Shown here one piece after another: positions 16,319 through 24,013 of a stretch of DNA of 64,000 bases. Position 1 is the stretch's first letter; the number at the start of each line of letters is the position of its first letter. The stretch spans positions 372,001 through 436,000 of the forward strand of contig NZ_JASJUU010000004.1 in the NCBI RefSeq assembly GCF_030125375.1, in the 5' to 3' direction. The notes under the pieces are model-generated. The model saw only the letters and a list, made by a program, of their open reading frames with translations. It had not been told where the DNA came from and did no database searches. The position numbers were made by a program, and so were the translations under genes. Source of the DNA: Pseudoalteromonas umbrosa (lineage in GTDB: Bacteria > Pseudomonadota > Gammaproteobacteria > Enterobacterales > Alteromonadaceae).

Positions 16319-17014
16319 ATGGAAAGTAAGTTAGTAAATAATATCATAAAGCAAACTCTTGTTTTGCAGCCTGATACAAACTCAATCGGTGAATGTTTAA
16401 ATCAACTTAATCGCTTTTTTGATGACATTGAGTCAAGTGAGCATAGTATTATCATGCATATTGATGTGGTCACAGAGAATGAACAGTGGCTGCCTGCTCA
16501 AATTGAAGAAATGAGTACACTATACCCTAAGTGGGAGAAGTGTATCGGACGTCTTGAAAAGCTTAAAAATGTTAAGATTGTCTCATGCCCAAATAAAGTT
16601 TCTCAATTTGCACTAGAGCTATTGTTTGTTGCAGATTATAGAGTTGCAAGCAATCAGGCAGGATTAAACTTAGCAGCTGCTCAGTTTGATATTATCCCAA
16701 CAACATTTATTTATCGTGCAGCGCATCTATTAGGTGATCAGCAAGCTAAAAAGTTGTTTTTGTTTGGTCAAAGCATTACAGCGAATGAAGGCGTTAATAT
16801 CGGGTTATATGATGAGTTATCTGACTCAGCAGCAGAAGTAGTGGAACGAGTAGTTAACACGCTGACACCTACATTGCTGAATCAGTTTTCTATCCGTAGA
16901 AGGTTAATTGCTGACAGTCATAACCAAAGCATTGGTGAAGCGTTAGGCTCTCATCTAGCAGCTTGTGACCGTTTATTTGCTCTTGGTGAAAATGACTTTA
17001 ATAAAGCTAGTTAA
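16319..17014 (+). CDS. dpgB: DpgB, enoyl-CoA hydratase-like helper of DpgA
   Basis: A 231-residue crotonase-fold protein placed between dpgA and dpgC, as in glycopeptide-antibiotic clusters. The oxyanion-hole region (LLFVADYRVASNQAGLNLAAA) is recognisable, though the catalytic acids of true hydratases are not evident. Known DpgB raises DpgA turnover and, with DpgD, promotes aromatisation by dehydration. It is shorter than DpgC and DpgD paralogues. The ATG at 16319 has only a weak GGTGA in front, which may mean coupling to dpgA 17 bp upstream. Taken alone it would be a generic hydratase-family protein; the order dpgA-B-C-D fixes the assignment. Confidence 0.87.
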   Translation: MESKLVNNIIKQTLVLQPDTNSIGECLNQLNRFFDDIESSEHSIIMHIDVVTENEQWLPAQIEEMSTLYPKWEKCIGRLEKLKNVKIVSCPNKVSQFALELLFVADYRVASNQAGLNLAAAQFDIIPTTFIYRAAHLLGDQQAKKLFLFGQSITANEGVNIGLYDELSDSAAEVVERVVNTLTPTLLNQFSIRRRLIADSHNQSIGEALGSHLAACDRLFALGENDFNKAS

Positions 17015-17032
17015 CAACCATACAGGAAGCAT

Positions 17033-18304
17033 ATGGAAAAGCAAACAGAAGCAACAGAAGCTTTGATGGTTGACGCAGATTTAGATGTATTGTTTGAGCA
17101 TTTAAACCACACTAAGCGTACCTTGCAACAAGAAGCATCTAACTCAATAGAATGCGATATTGTTGCAGATGAAAGAGCGAAGCTAGTTGCACATTATTAT
17201 AAAATTCAAGGTGAACATCTGTTTAGGAAACTCTGTCAAGCTGATACTAAGCCATCAAGTCTGTCAGGGTGGATTAGTGCTGCAAAACAGCTCACTCCAG
17301 CACTTTTCTTCGAAAGTACTCAAACAGAGCAGGCAAATTCACAGCAACAAATGTGGGCAGACAAAGATGCAGCAATGTTTGTGCATCATATTTTGGCATC
17401 TTCTTTTAAAGAGGTATTCACATTAAGCTTGTTGCAACCTTCACTAAAAGCGCGTGAGTTATTAGATGAATTTGAGCGCAATAAAGGCGTGCAGTTATCT
17501 AAAATACACGTCACGGTTGAAAATGAAGTTGCGACAGTCTCATTCCTCAATAGTGACTGCCTTAACGCTGAAGATGATATTTTAGTGTCAGATCTAGCAG
17601 TTGCGGTAGATCTCGTTTTGTTGTCAAATAGCGTCAGAGTCGGGGTGTTAAGAGGTGGTGTAGTACAGCACCCTAAATACTCTGGCAAAAGAATTTTTAG
17701 TGCAGGCATAAATTTAAAGTACCTAGCGACAAAAAATATTTCTTACGTTGATTTTCTGCTACAGAGAGAGTTTGGTTATATTCACAAACTAGTTCGAGGG
17801 TTGAGAATTGCCAACGGAGCACATTTTGATGTTGTAGAAAAGCCTTGGTTGGGCGTGGTTGAGTCATTTGCAATTGGCGGTGGAATGCAGCTGTTACTTG
17901 CGTGTGATAAGGTCATTGCAGAGCAAGATAGCTATGTTTGTCTGCCAGCCGCAAAAGAAGGGATTGTCCCTGGTGTGGCTAATTTAAGACTGGCTAATTT
18001 GATTTCGCCAAAGTTGGCTCAGCAAGTGATTTTACATGGTAAAAAAGTAACGACCAATGACGTTCATGCGCCATTGCTATTTGATGAAGTTCATAGCACC
18101 CAAAATATGGACTCGGCAACTGTTGAGGCTGCAGCTACATTAAATAGTGAAGCAGTTTTGGCTAATAGAAAAATGTTACGAGTTGCTTTTGAACCTTTAG
18201 AGCAGTTTATGTCTTATATGTCCGAGTTTGCACTAGTGCAAGTGGAAAGAATGTATAGCCAAGATGTACTAAAGAAATCAAGCAAATTTGCAAACAGTAA
18301 CTAA
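17033..18304 (+). CDS. dpgC: DpgC, cofactor-independent 3,5-dihydroxyphenylacetyl-CoA dioxygenase
   Basis: A 423-residue protein: a helical N-terminal domain (about 1-160) fused to a crotonase core (about 160-400), the length and layout of DpgC. Hallmarks are HPKYSGKRIFSAGINLKYL (oxyanion hole), DFLLQREFGYIHKLVRG, ESFAIGGGMQLLLACD and LPAAKEGIVPG. DpgC uses O2 without metal or flavin to convert 3,5-dihydroxyphenylacetyl-CoA into 3,5-dihydroxyphenylglyoxylate and CoA. Its product is normally transaminated by HpgT to dihydroxyphenylglycine, but no aminotransferase is present in this window. It has a good AGGAAG ribosome binding site. Identity is close to certain because several diagnostic DpgC blocks are conserved in order. 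Confidence 0.95.
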   Translation: MEKQTEATEALMVDADLDVLFEHLNHTKRTLQQEASNSIECDIVADERAKLVAHYYKIQGEHLFRKLCQADTKPSSLSGWISAAKQLTPALFFESTQTEQANSQQQMWADKDAAMFVHHILASSFKEVFTLSLLQPSLKARELLDEFERNKGVQLSKIHVTVENEVATVSFLNSDCLNAEDDILVSDLAVAVDLVLLSNSVRVGVLRGGVVQHPKYSGKRIFSAGINLKYLATKNISYVDFLLQREFGYIHKLVRGLRIANGAHFDVVEKPWLGVVESFAIGGGMQLLLACDKVIAEQDSYVCLPAAKEGIVPGVANLRLANLISPKLAQQVILHGKKVTTNDVHAPLLFDEVHSTQNMDSATVEAAATLNSEAVLANRKMLRVAFEPLEQFMSYMSEFALVQVERMYSQDVLKKSSKFANSN

Positions 18305-18315
18305 AGGTATAAATA

Positions 18316-19122
18316 ATGAGGCTGTCATCAGGAAAAATACTATTTTCCAATGAAGGAGGTGTTGCTCAGATCACACTCAATCGCCCTGAAGTATTGAATG
18401 CTATGGACAGTGAAATGCACTTAATGATGTCTGATATATGGAATTACATTCGAACAGACTCGAAAGTGAGAGTGGTGGTGATAGAGGGCACTGGGGGTCG
18501 CGCTTTTAGTGTTGGCCAAGATCTCAAAGAAAGTAGTAGTTTGGCCCAGCAAGATCAAGCATCGACTTATGGAAGTAAAGGTAGACCCGGTCATCCTAGG
18601 TTTACACAAAGGTTTGATATTAATAAACCGGTTATTGCAAAAGTTGATGGTTATGCATTAGGTGGAGGGTTTGAGTTAGCTTTGGCTAGCGATATTATTA
18701 TTGCATCAAGCTCGTCTACTTTTGGGCTACCTGAAGTAAAGAGAGGCCTTGTACCTGGAGCTGGTGGCGTATTTAGAATGATGCGCCAATTTCCCTGCAA
18801 ACTGGCCATGGGGTACTTGTTGACAGGGAAGCACTTGTCAGCTCAAGTTGCGCAGGAGTTTGGTCTTGTTAATGACGTTGTTGACTGTAAAGAACTCGAT
18901 GTAACAGTTCGAAAGTGGATAAATGCTTTGCTAGAAGCATCACCTTTGGCTATTGCCTCCGTTAAAGAAGCAGCATACAAATCAATGGATTTATCTTTGC
19001 CTGAGTCATTTGTAGAGAGCTTCAGTGAAGAATCAAACAGAATGAAGGGACAAGATCATATTGAGGGACCCAGAGCATTTATTGAAAAAAGGCTACCTAG
19101 CTGGTGTCAATCAACGGAGTAA
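18316..19122 (+). CDS. dpgD: DpgD, enoyl-CoA hydratase of the dihydroxyphenylacetyl-CoA pathway
   Basis: A 268-residue crotonase of normal length. It has ITLNRPEVLNAMD near the N-terminus, the first oxyanion-hole segment GGRAFSVGQDLKE (about 55-67), KVDGYALGGGFELALASD (about 107-124) with the second oxyanion glycines, and FGLPEVKRGLVPGAGG (about 136-151) carrying the usual Glu. It resembles ordinary enoyl-CoA hydratases more than DpgB does. In glycopeptide pathways DpgD works with DpgA/DpgB to dehydrate the cyclised intermediate. Only 11 bp separate it from dpgC, and AAAGGT precedes the ATG. The product feeds DpgC. Confidence 0.92.
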   Translation: MRLSSGKILFSNEGGVAQITLNRPEVLNAMDSEMHLMMSDIWNYIRTDSKVRVVVIEGTGGRAFSVGQDLKESSSLAQQDQASTYGSKGRPGHPRFTQRFDINKPVIAKVDGYALGGGFELALASDIIIASSSSTFGLPEVKRGLVPGAGGVFRMMRQFPCKLAMGYLLTGKHLSAQVAQEFGLVNDVVDCKELDVTVRKWINALLEASPLAIASVKEAAYKSMDLSLPESFVESFSEESNRMKGQDHIEGPRAFIEKRLPSWCQSTE

Positions 19123-19131
19123 AAAAACAGA

Positions 19132-21564
19132 ATGAAAGAAACATCCCTATTTCCAGTAAGGTATAAAAAAAGTTTTTCTATAACAAATTTTCCATTATTA
19201 CTAAGAGTGTTTGTTTTTATATTTATTCCCGCACTAATAATATTGTCGCTGACATATTCATATATTGAAAAAGGTGCACCATTATATCATGGAGAGAAAA
19301 TATTAAATGGACTGAGCTCACAGGTGGTGGTGAGTTTTGATGATGAAGGCGTTCCTAGCGTAGTCGCAGAGACTGAATCAGATGCATTTTTTGCCCAAGG
19401 GTATATTCACGCCAACGATCGTTTGTGGCAAATGAATTTAAGCCGACAAAGAGCTAGGGGCACACTAAGTGAAATATTTGGTAAGTCGCAATTGAGCAGT
19501 GATGTTTGGTTTCGCACTTTAAACTTAACACGAGCAGCTGAGCAGGCATTTGAGAGCCTAGACCCGGCTGCGCAGCAGGCATTAATTGCTTACTCTGAAG
19601 GGGTAAATGCTTATATCGAACACATGATGCAGTTGCCTCCAGAATATTTAATGCTAGATATTAAAGAGGTTGAGCAATGGTCTCCAATTGACTCATTGCT
19701 AATCCATAAATTAATGGCATTGACACTCAGTGGTAATATGTTCGATGAGCTCCAGAGAATGAGAACTGCTGGAGTGGTACCAAAAGATGATATGCACTTT
19801 TTCTACCCATTTGACTCTGCACCCGAAACCTTACTCACAAGTGAATTAAGTACATTATCACTTGTTCAAGGTGGAGAAGAAGCTAAGGTAAAGCATGATC
19901 GTCAAAGGTTTGTTGGCAGTAATGCGTGGGCTGTCTCTGGAAAACTTACGGCTTCAGGCGATGCGCTTTTAGCGAATGATCCGCATTTATCTATCGCTGC
20001 GCCTGCAATTTGGTATCAGATGGATATGCAAGGTGGTCAGTTAAATGTATCTGGCTTCTCTTTGGTTGGTTTACCAGGCATTACATCTGGCGCAAATCAA
20101 CACATTGGCTGGGGGTTTACAAGTCTGATTGCAGATCAACAAGATTTGTATATCTATGACTCATCTAGTGCGTTTGATGAGACTGTAGAGACTATTCGAG
20201 TCAGAAGGCCATTTTTTGAATCATTACAAAGTGAATATGAAGAAGTTCAGCTTAGAGTGAAAAACACCGATTACGGCCCCATTGTAAGCGATATAAATCC
20301 TGGTACAGGTGTGAATTTAGCTTTTCGCTGGGTTGGACTAGAGCAAGAGGATAAAAGTTTTGAGGCTATCTATAAACTGCAATTCGCGAAGGACTGGACG
20401 TCATTTAGAGATGCGTTAAGAGTGTTTAAATCACCGGGCTTAGATTTCTTATACGCAGATAAAAATGGCAATATTGGTCTTCAAGCTGCAGGTCACTTCC
20501 CTGTGAGGGTTGGTGCTACAGGCATATTACCTCAACATGCAGCTGAAGAGTCAGCTCTTTGGTTTGGTGTGCACAACTTTGAGGATTTACCATCACAATA
20601 TAACCCTGAACTTGGCTATATTGTTTCGGCCAATGAACATAAGGTATTACCTGATGGTTCAGCCATTTCCTATGAGTCGGCACCAGGTTATCGCTTTAAT
20701 CGCATTTCACAGTTACTCAATGATGCAATACGAGCGGGTGACTTATTTACGATAGAGAGCATGGCGAGTATGCAGTTAGACACAGTGGACCTAAGCGTTC
20801 AGCCTTTGCATCAACTTATGACTCAAGAAAAGGTTTATCATGCAATAGAGCAATCAAGCACTGTGATTGACCAGACGCAATTGAAGCACCTTCTAAAGAC
20901 GTTTTCAGAATGGGATTACGCATATGCAAAAGAAAGTGTTGCGGCCACATTATATCATTATTGGTTAGATGCGATTAAAGGAGCTTTGGTTGGCCAGTCA
21001 ACTTTGCCTAATGAAATTGATACTAGCAGAGCACACTTATTTAATGTGCTCTTAACTAGATTGAGTGGTTCACAGCTTGCAGAGTATATCGATGAGAAGT
21101 TTCCTTCTTGTTCGGAGTCTACAGGCGAAGACAATAAGTGTGTCAATTTGCTGTCCAGTACTTTTAACGCTGCCCTTAGCAAAATAATTAGGGAAACACA
21201 GAGCAGTAACTATGCTGATTGGCAGTGGCAAAACCTGCACTTTGTTGAGTTCAGTAACATGGTGTTTAGTGAAAACCCTGTAACGGACAGTTTGTGGAAT
21301 GAGCGCAGAGTTGCACAAGGGTCTGAATATTCAGTCAATGCAGCAAATGCAGTGGCTAATAATGAAGGGGGCTATCAACAAACCTATGGTGTCTCTTTTC
21401 GAATGATTCAGGAGTTTGGTGAGGAAGTGGTACAGCATATGACATTGCCCACTGGGCAGTCAGGTCATATTTTTAGCCCTTACTTTGAGCGAGACAAGGT
21501 GTCTGCTGATAAACAAGTTGTAGAGCGTTCTCAGCTTATTTTGAAACCTATGGAATTAAATTAA
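19132..21564 (+). CDS. Membrane-anchored penicillin-acylase-family (S45, Ntn) hydrolase
   Basis: An 810-residue protein of the penicillin/AHL acylase family, slightly longer than typical members. It starts with a short basic tail and one membrane segment (about 21-43), so it is probably anchored in the inner membrane with the enzyme in the periplasm. The alpha-chain motif HANDRLWQMNLSRQRARG lies at about 93-110. A spacer leads to the autoprocessing site in RFVGSNAWAVSG, where Ser263 would become the N-terminal nucleophile of the beta chain. NDPHLSIAAP follows, as in PvdQ-like acylases. It removes acyl groups from amides. The gene lies 9 bp after dpgD and overlaps the peptide exporter, so it most likely de-acylates the exported NRPS product. 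An AHL-degrading or self-resistance role is the alternative. Confidence 0.9.
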   Translation: MKETSLFPVRYKKSFSITNFPLLLRVFVFIFIPALIILSLTYSYIEKGAPLYHGEKILNGLSSQVVVSFDDEGVPSVVAETESDAFFAQGYIHANDRLWQMNLSRQRARGTLSEIFGKSQLSSDVWFRTLNLTRAAEQAFESLDPAAQQALIAYSEGVNAYIEHMMQLPPEYLMLDIKEVEQWSPIDSLLIHKLMALTLSGNMFDELQRMRTAGVVPKDDMHFFYPFDSAPETLLTSELSTLSLVQGGEEAKVKHDRQRFVGSNAWAVSGKLTASGDALLANDPHLSIAAPAIWYQMDMQGGQLNVSGFSLVGLPGITSGANQHIGWGFTSLIADQQDLYIYDSSSAFDETVETIRVRRPFFESLQSEYEEVQLRVKNTDYGPIVSDINPGTGVNLAFRWVGLEQEDKSFEAIYKLQFAKDWTSFRDALRVFKSPGLDFLYADKNGNIGLQAAGHFPVRVGATGILPQHAAEESALWFGVHNFEDLPSQYNPELGYIVSANEHKVLPDGSAISYESAPGYRFNRISQLLNDAIRAGDLFTIESMASMQLDTVDLSVQPLHQLMTQEKVYHAIEQSSTVIDQTQLKHLLKTFSEWDYAYAKESVAATLYHYWLDAIKGALVGQSTLPNEIDTSRAHLFNVLLTRLSGSQLAEYIDEKFPSCSESTGEDNKCVNLLSSTFNAALSKIIRETQSSNYADWQWQNLHFVEFSNMVFSENPVTDSLWNERRVAQGSEYSVNAANAVANNEGGYQQTYGVSFRMIQEFGEEVVQHMTLPTGQSGHIFSPYFERDKVSADKQVVERSQLILKPMELN

Positions 21565-23306
21565 TGCAAGCTTTAAATTTATTTACTCGATTTGCACCCA
21601 ACAAAACCTTTGTTGCACTGATTTTAGGGCTTGTATCTGGTTTGCTGTACAGCATGTTGATCCCAATTGTTATGCTGGCTATTTCGACGCAAACTAACTC
21701 AGATGCCATGACTTCTAGAATTGTAGATGTACTGGGATTTGAGGTATCCAATTGGACGTTAGCAGTGGTTTTTTTCACTGTGTGTAGCTCGATTATTTTA
21801 CTCAGTACATTATCTGAGATTATTTTGACCAGAATGGCATTGGATATTCGCTCAAGATTGAGAAGAGATATCTATCAGAAGGTACAAGATGCATCTATTG
21901 GTGATGTAGACAAAGTAGGTAGGTCAAGTCTATTACAGGCGCTTGCAACAGATGTGCCAACCATCATTGGTGGTGCACAAGCACTTCCAGGGTTAGTTAG
22001 CAACTGTGTCATCGTATTTGCAATGCTTGGTTATTTGTCATTCTTAGATTTAGATATATTTTATTTTGTATCAAAAACAGTGCTATGCGGTTCAGTTATT
22101 TTCCTTGTAATCACTTATTTTGGTAATCACTATTATAAAATTGCCAGATTGGCACAAGATAGACTTCAAGCTGCGTTTTTAGCTGCTGTCAGCGGCGTCA
22201 AAGAGCTTAAACTCTCTCGTAAGAAATATACTTTTTTTGAGCAAAAAATCTTACTTAAAGAAGAACTAGAAGTGAGAGATTTGCAGAAAAAAGGCAGGAC
22301 ATTTCATATTTTAGCGAATAACTTTGGTGATGCGATGTTTTTCGTGACGATAGGTTTTATCAGCTTCATCCTAGTCAACTATTATCACTTTTCGAACAGT
22401 GAACTTGTGGCAATCGTTATGGTTCTACTGTATTTGTCTGGGCCTATTAGCATGATCTTAAGCTTATTGCCGACGCTCAGTATTGCTAACATTTCAGTAG
22501 ATAAACTCAATACCCTGTTTGAAAGCTTACCGTCTGAAAGTTATGACGAGGCGAGCGATAAAAAATTGGAGTGGAAGTCCCTTCAGCTTCGTAATGTTGA
22601 ATATAAATATAACGCCCAAGGTGGCGATAACAACACTTCTGATTCATTTGGGATTGGTCCGATTGACCTCAGTATCAATGCGGCAGAAGTGACGTTCATC
22701 ATAGGCGGTAATGGTTCCGGCAAATCGACATTGGCCAAAGTAATCGCACAGCTCTATAAGCCCTGCAGTGGCGAAGTGTATTTTGATAATGAGCTGGTAA
22801 CAGAAAAAAATATCAATACATATCGCCAAGGGATAGTGACGATTTTTTCAGACTACCACTTGTTTCCACAAGTGCTGATGGATCACAAAGAATATGACAA
22901 GGAAAAACATAAGCTAGAGAAGCACCTTAAATATTTTGGTTTGGAAGATAAGGTATCGGTTGATGACTATGAGTTTTCGACTCTCGATTTATCTGATGGT
23001 CAGCGCCGAAGATTAGCTTTAGTTATCGCGATGATAGATGTGCCTCAGTTATATATATTTGATGAATGGGCGGCAGATCAAGACCCTGAATTTAAGAGGG
23101 TTTTCTATCAAGATATCTTGCCTTATCTGCGCTCGCGTGGCTCAGCGGTACTCGTTATTTCACATGATGACCGTTACTTCTCACATGCCGACAAGCTCGT
23201 GTATGTGGAGGATGGAAAAATAGCCTCTGTAGAGTATCCGGAAAAACCAGAACAATTAGAAAAAGTTAACACAAAGAAAAACGTAGATATTGAGGGAATT
23301 GCTTGA
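21564..23306 (+). CDS. Cyclic-peptide-type ABC exporter (PvdE/SyrD family)
   Basis: A 580-residue half-transporter with six N-terminal membrane segments (about 10-310) fused to an ATPase domain (about 335-565). Walker A is GGNGSGKST, the signature is LSDGQRRRLAL, and Walker B is QLYIFDEWAADQDPEFKR, which is diagnostic of the PvdE/SyrD group that exports lipopeptides and peptide siderophore precursors. The switch His is in VISHDDRYF. It should act as a homodimer in the inner membrane. Start and stop overlap its neighbours (TAATG at the start, TGATG at the end). Together with the acylase just upstream it reproduces the PvdE/PvdQ pairing of pyoverdine maturation. Confidence 0.93.
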   Translation: MQALNLFTRFAPNKTFVALILGLVSGLLYSMLIPIVMLAISTQTNSDAMTSRIVDVLGFEVSNWTLAVVFFTVCSSIILLSTLSEIILTRMALDIRSRLRRDIYQKVQDASIGDVDKVGRSSLLQALATDVPTIIGGAQALPGLVSNCVIVFAMLGYLSFLDLDIFYFVSKTVLCGSVIFLVITYFGNHYYKIARLAQDRLQAAFLAAVSGVKELKLSRKKYTFFEQKILLKEELEVRDLQKKGRTFHILANNFGDAMFFVTIGFISFILVNYYHFSNSELVAIVMVLLYLSGPISMILSLLPTLSIANISVDKLNTLFESLPSESYDEASDKKLEWKSLQLRNVEYKYNAQGGDNNTSDSFGIGPIDLSINAAEVTFIIGGNGSGKSTLAKVIAQLYKPCSGEVYFDNELVTEKNINTYRQGIVTIFSDYHLFPQVLMDHKEYDKEKHKLEKHLKYFGLEDKVSVDDYEFSTLDLSDGQRRRLALVIAMIDVPQLYIFDEWAADQDPEFKRVFYQDILPYLRSRGSAVLVISHDDRYFSHADKLVYVEDGKIASVEYPEKPEQLEKVNTKKNVDIEGIA

Positions 23307-24013
23307 TGAATCAGCCAATTATAGAAATGAAAGGTGTTTCAAAGGTATTTGAAATTGATGATATCCAAACACATGCTTTGCAGAGCATTGATTTAGTAGT
23401 GCAGGAAGGACAGTATTTATCGATTACTGGTCCATCTGGTTGTGGCAAGTCTAGTTTGCTGTCAATTATGGGGTTACTGGATGCACCAACATCAGGTGAA
23501 TATAAAATTGATGGTCAGAGTGTATCTAGTTTAAGTTACGATGCAGCATCTAAATTACGCAATAAAAAAATTGGGTTTATTTTCCAGTCGTTTAACCTGA
23601 TTGATGAAATATCAGTATTTGACAATGTGGCTCTACCGTTACGCTATAGTGATGAGTCAGTGAGCAGTGAAGCTATGGCACAGCGTGTCACGGAGTGTCT
23701 AGAGCTAGTAGGACTTGGGCATCGCTTAAATCACAAACCAAACCAATTGTCTGGTGGTCAGCAGCAGCGCGTTGCGATCGCTCGCGCACTGGTTGCAAAC
23801 CCATCAGTCTTACTCGTTGATGAGCCGACAGGTAACTTAGACTCAAAGAGTGGCGATCAGATCATGGATATTTTAGATGACCTCAATGCACAGGGTCGAA
23901 CTATCTGTATGGTTACACACGATGCGCGATATGCCACGAGAGCTAAAACACAACTAAACCTACTTGATGGTCAGCTATCTTACTCTGAAGTTGAGAGATT
24001 GGAGGCCGTATGA
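23306..24013 (+). CDS. MacB/LolD-type ABC transporter ATPase
   Basis: A 235-residue ATPase of the MacB/LolD/FtsE group. Walker A GPSGCGKSS (about 40-48), Q-loop FIFQSFNLI, signature LSGGQQQRVAIARAL (about 145-159), Walker B SVLLVDEPTGNLDS and the H-loop TH are all present. The ATG at 23306 overlaps the stop of the exporter upstream. It pairs with the FtsX-like permease that overlaps its end by four bases. Such pairs drive mechanotransmission export across the envelope rather than uptake. In the pyoverdine system the MacB-like PvdT protein has this job. Confidence 0.92.
   Translation: MNQPIIEMKGVSKVFEIDDIQTHALQSIDLVVQEGQYLSITGPSGCGKSSLLSIMGLLDAPTSGEYKIDGQSVSSLSYDAASKLRNKKIGFIFQSFNLIDEISVFDNVALPLRYSDESVSSEAMAQRVTECLELVGLGHRLNHKPNQLSGGQQQRVAIARALVANPSVLLVDEPTGNLDSKSGDQIMDILDDLNAQGRTICMVTHDARYATRAKTQLNLLDGQLSYSEVERLEAV

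Noticed and set aside
19132..21564. Calling the acylase a thioesterase or product-releasing enzyme of the NRPS
   Set aside because: The HANDRLWQ and GSNAW motifs and the size are those of S45 Ntn acylases, and the anchor places it in the periplasm.
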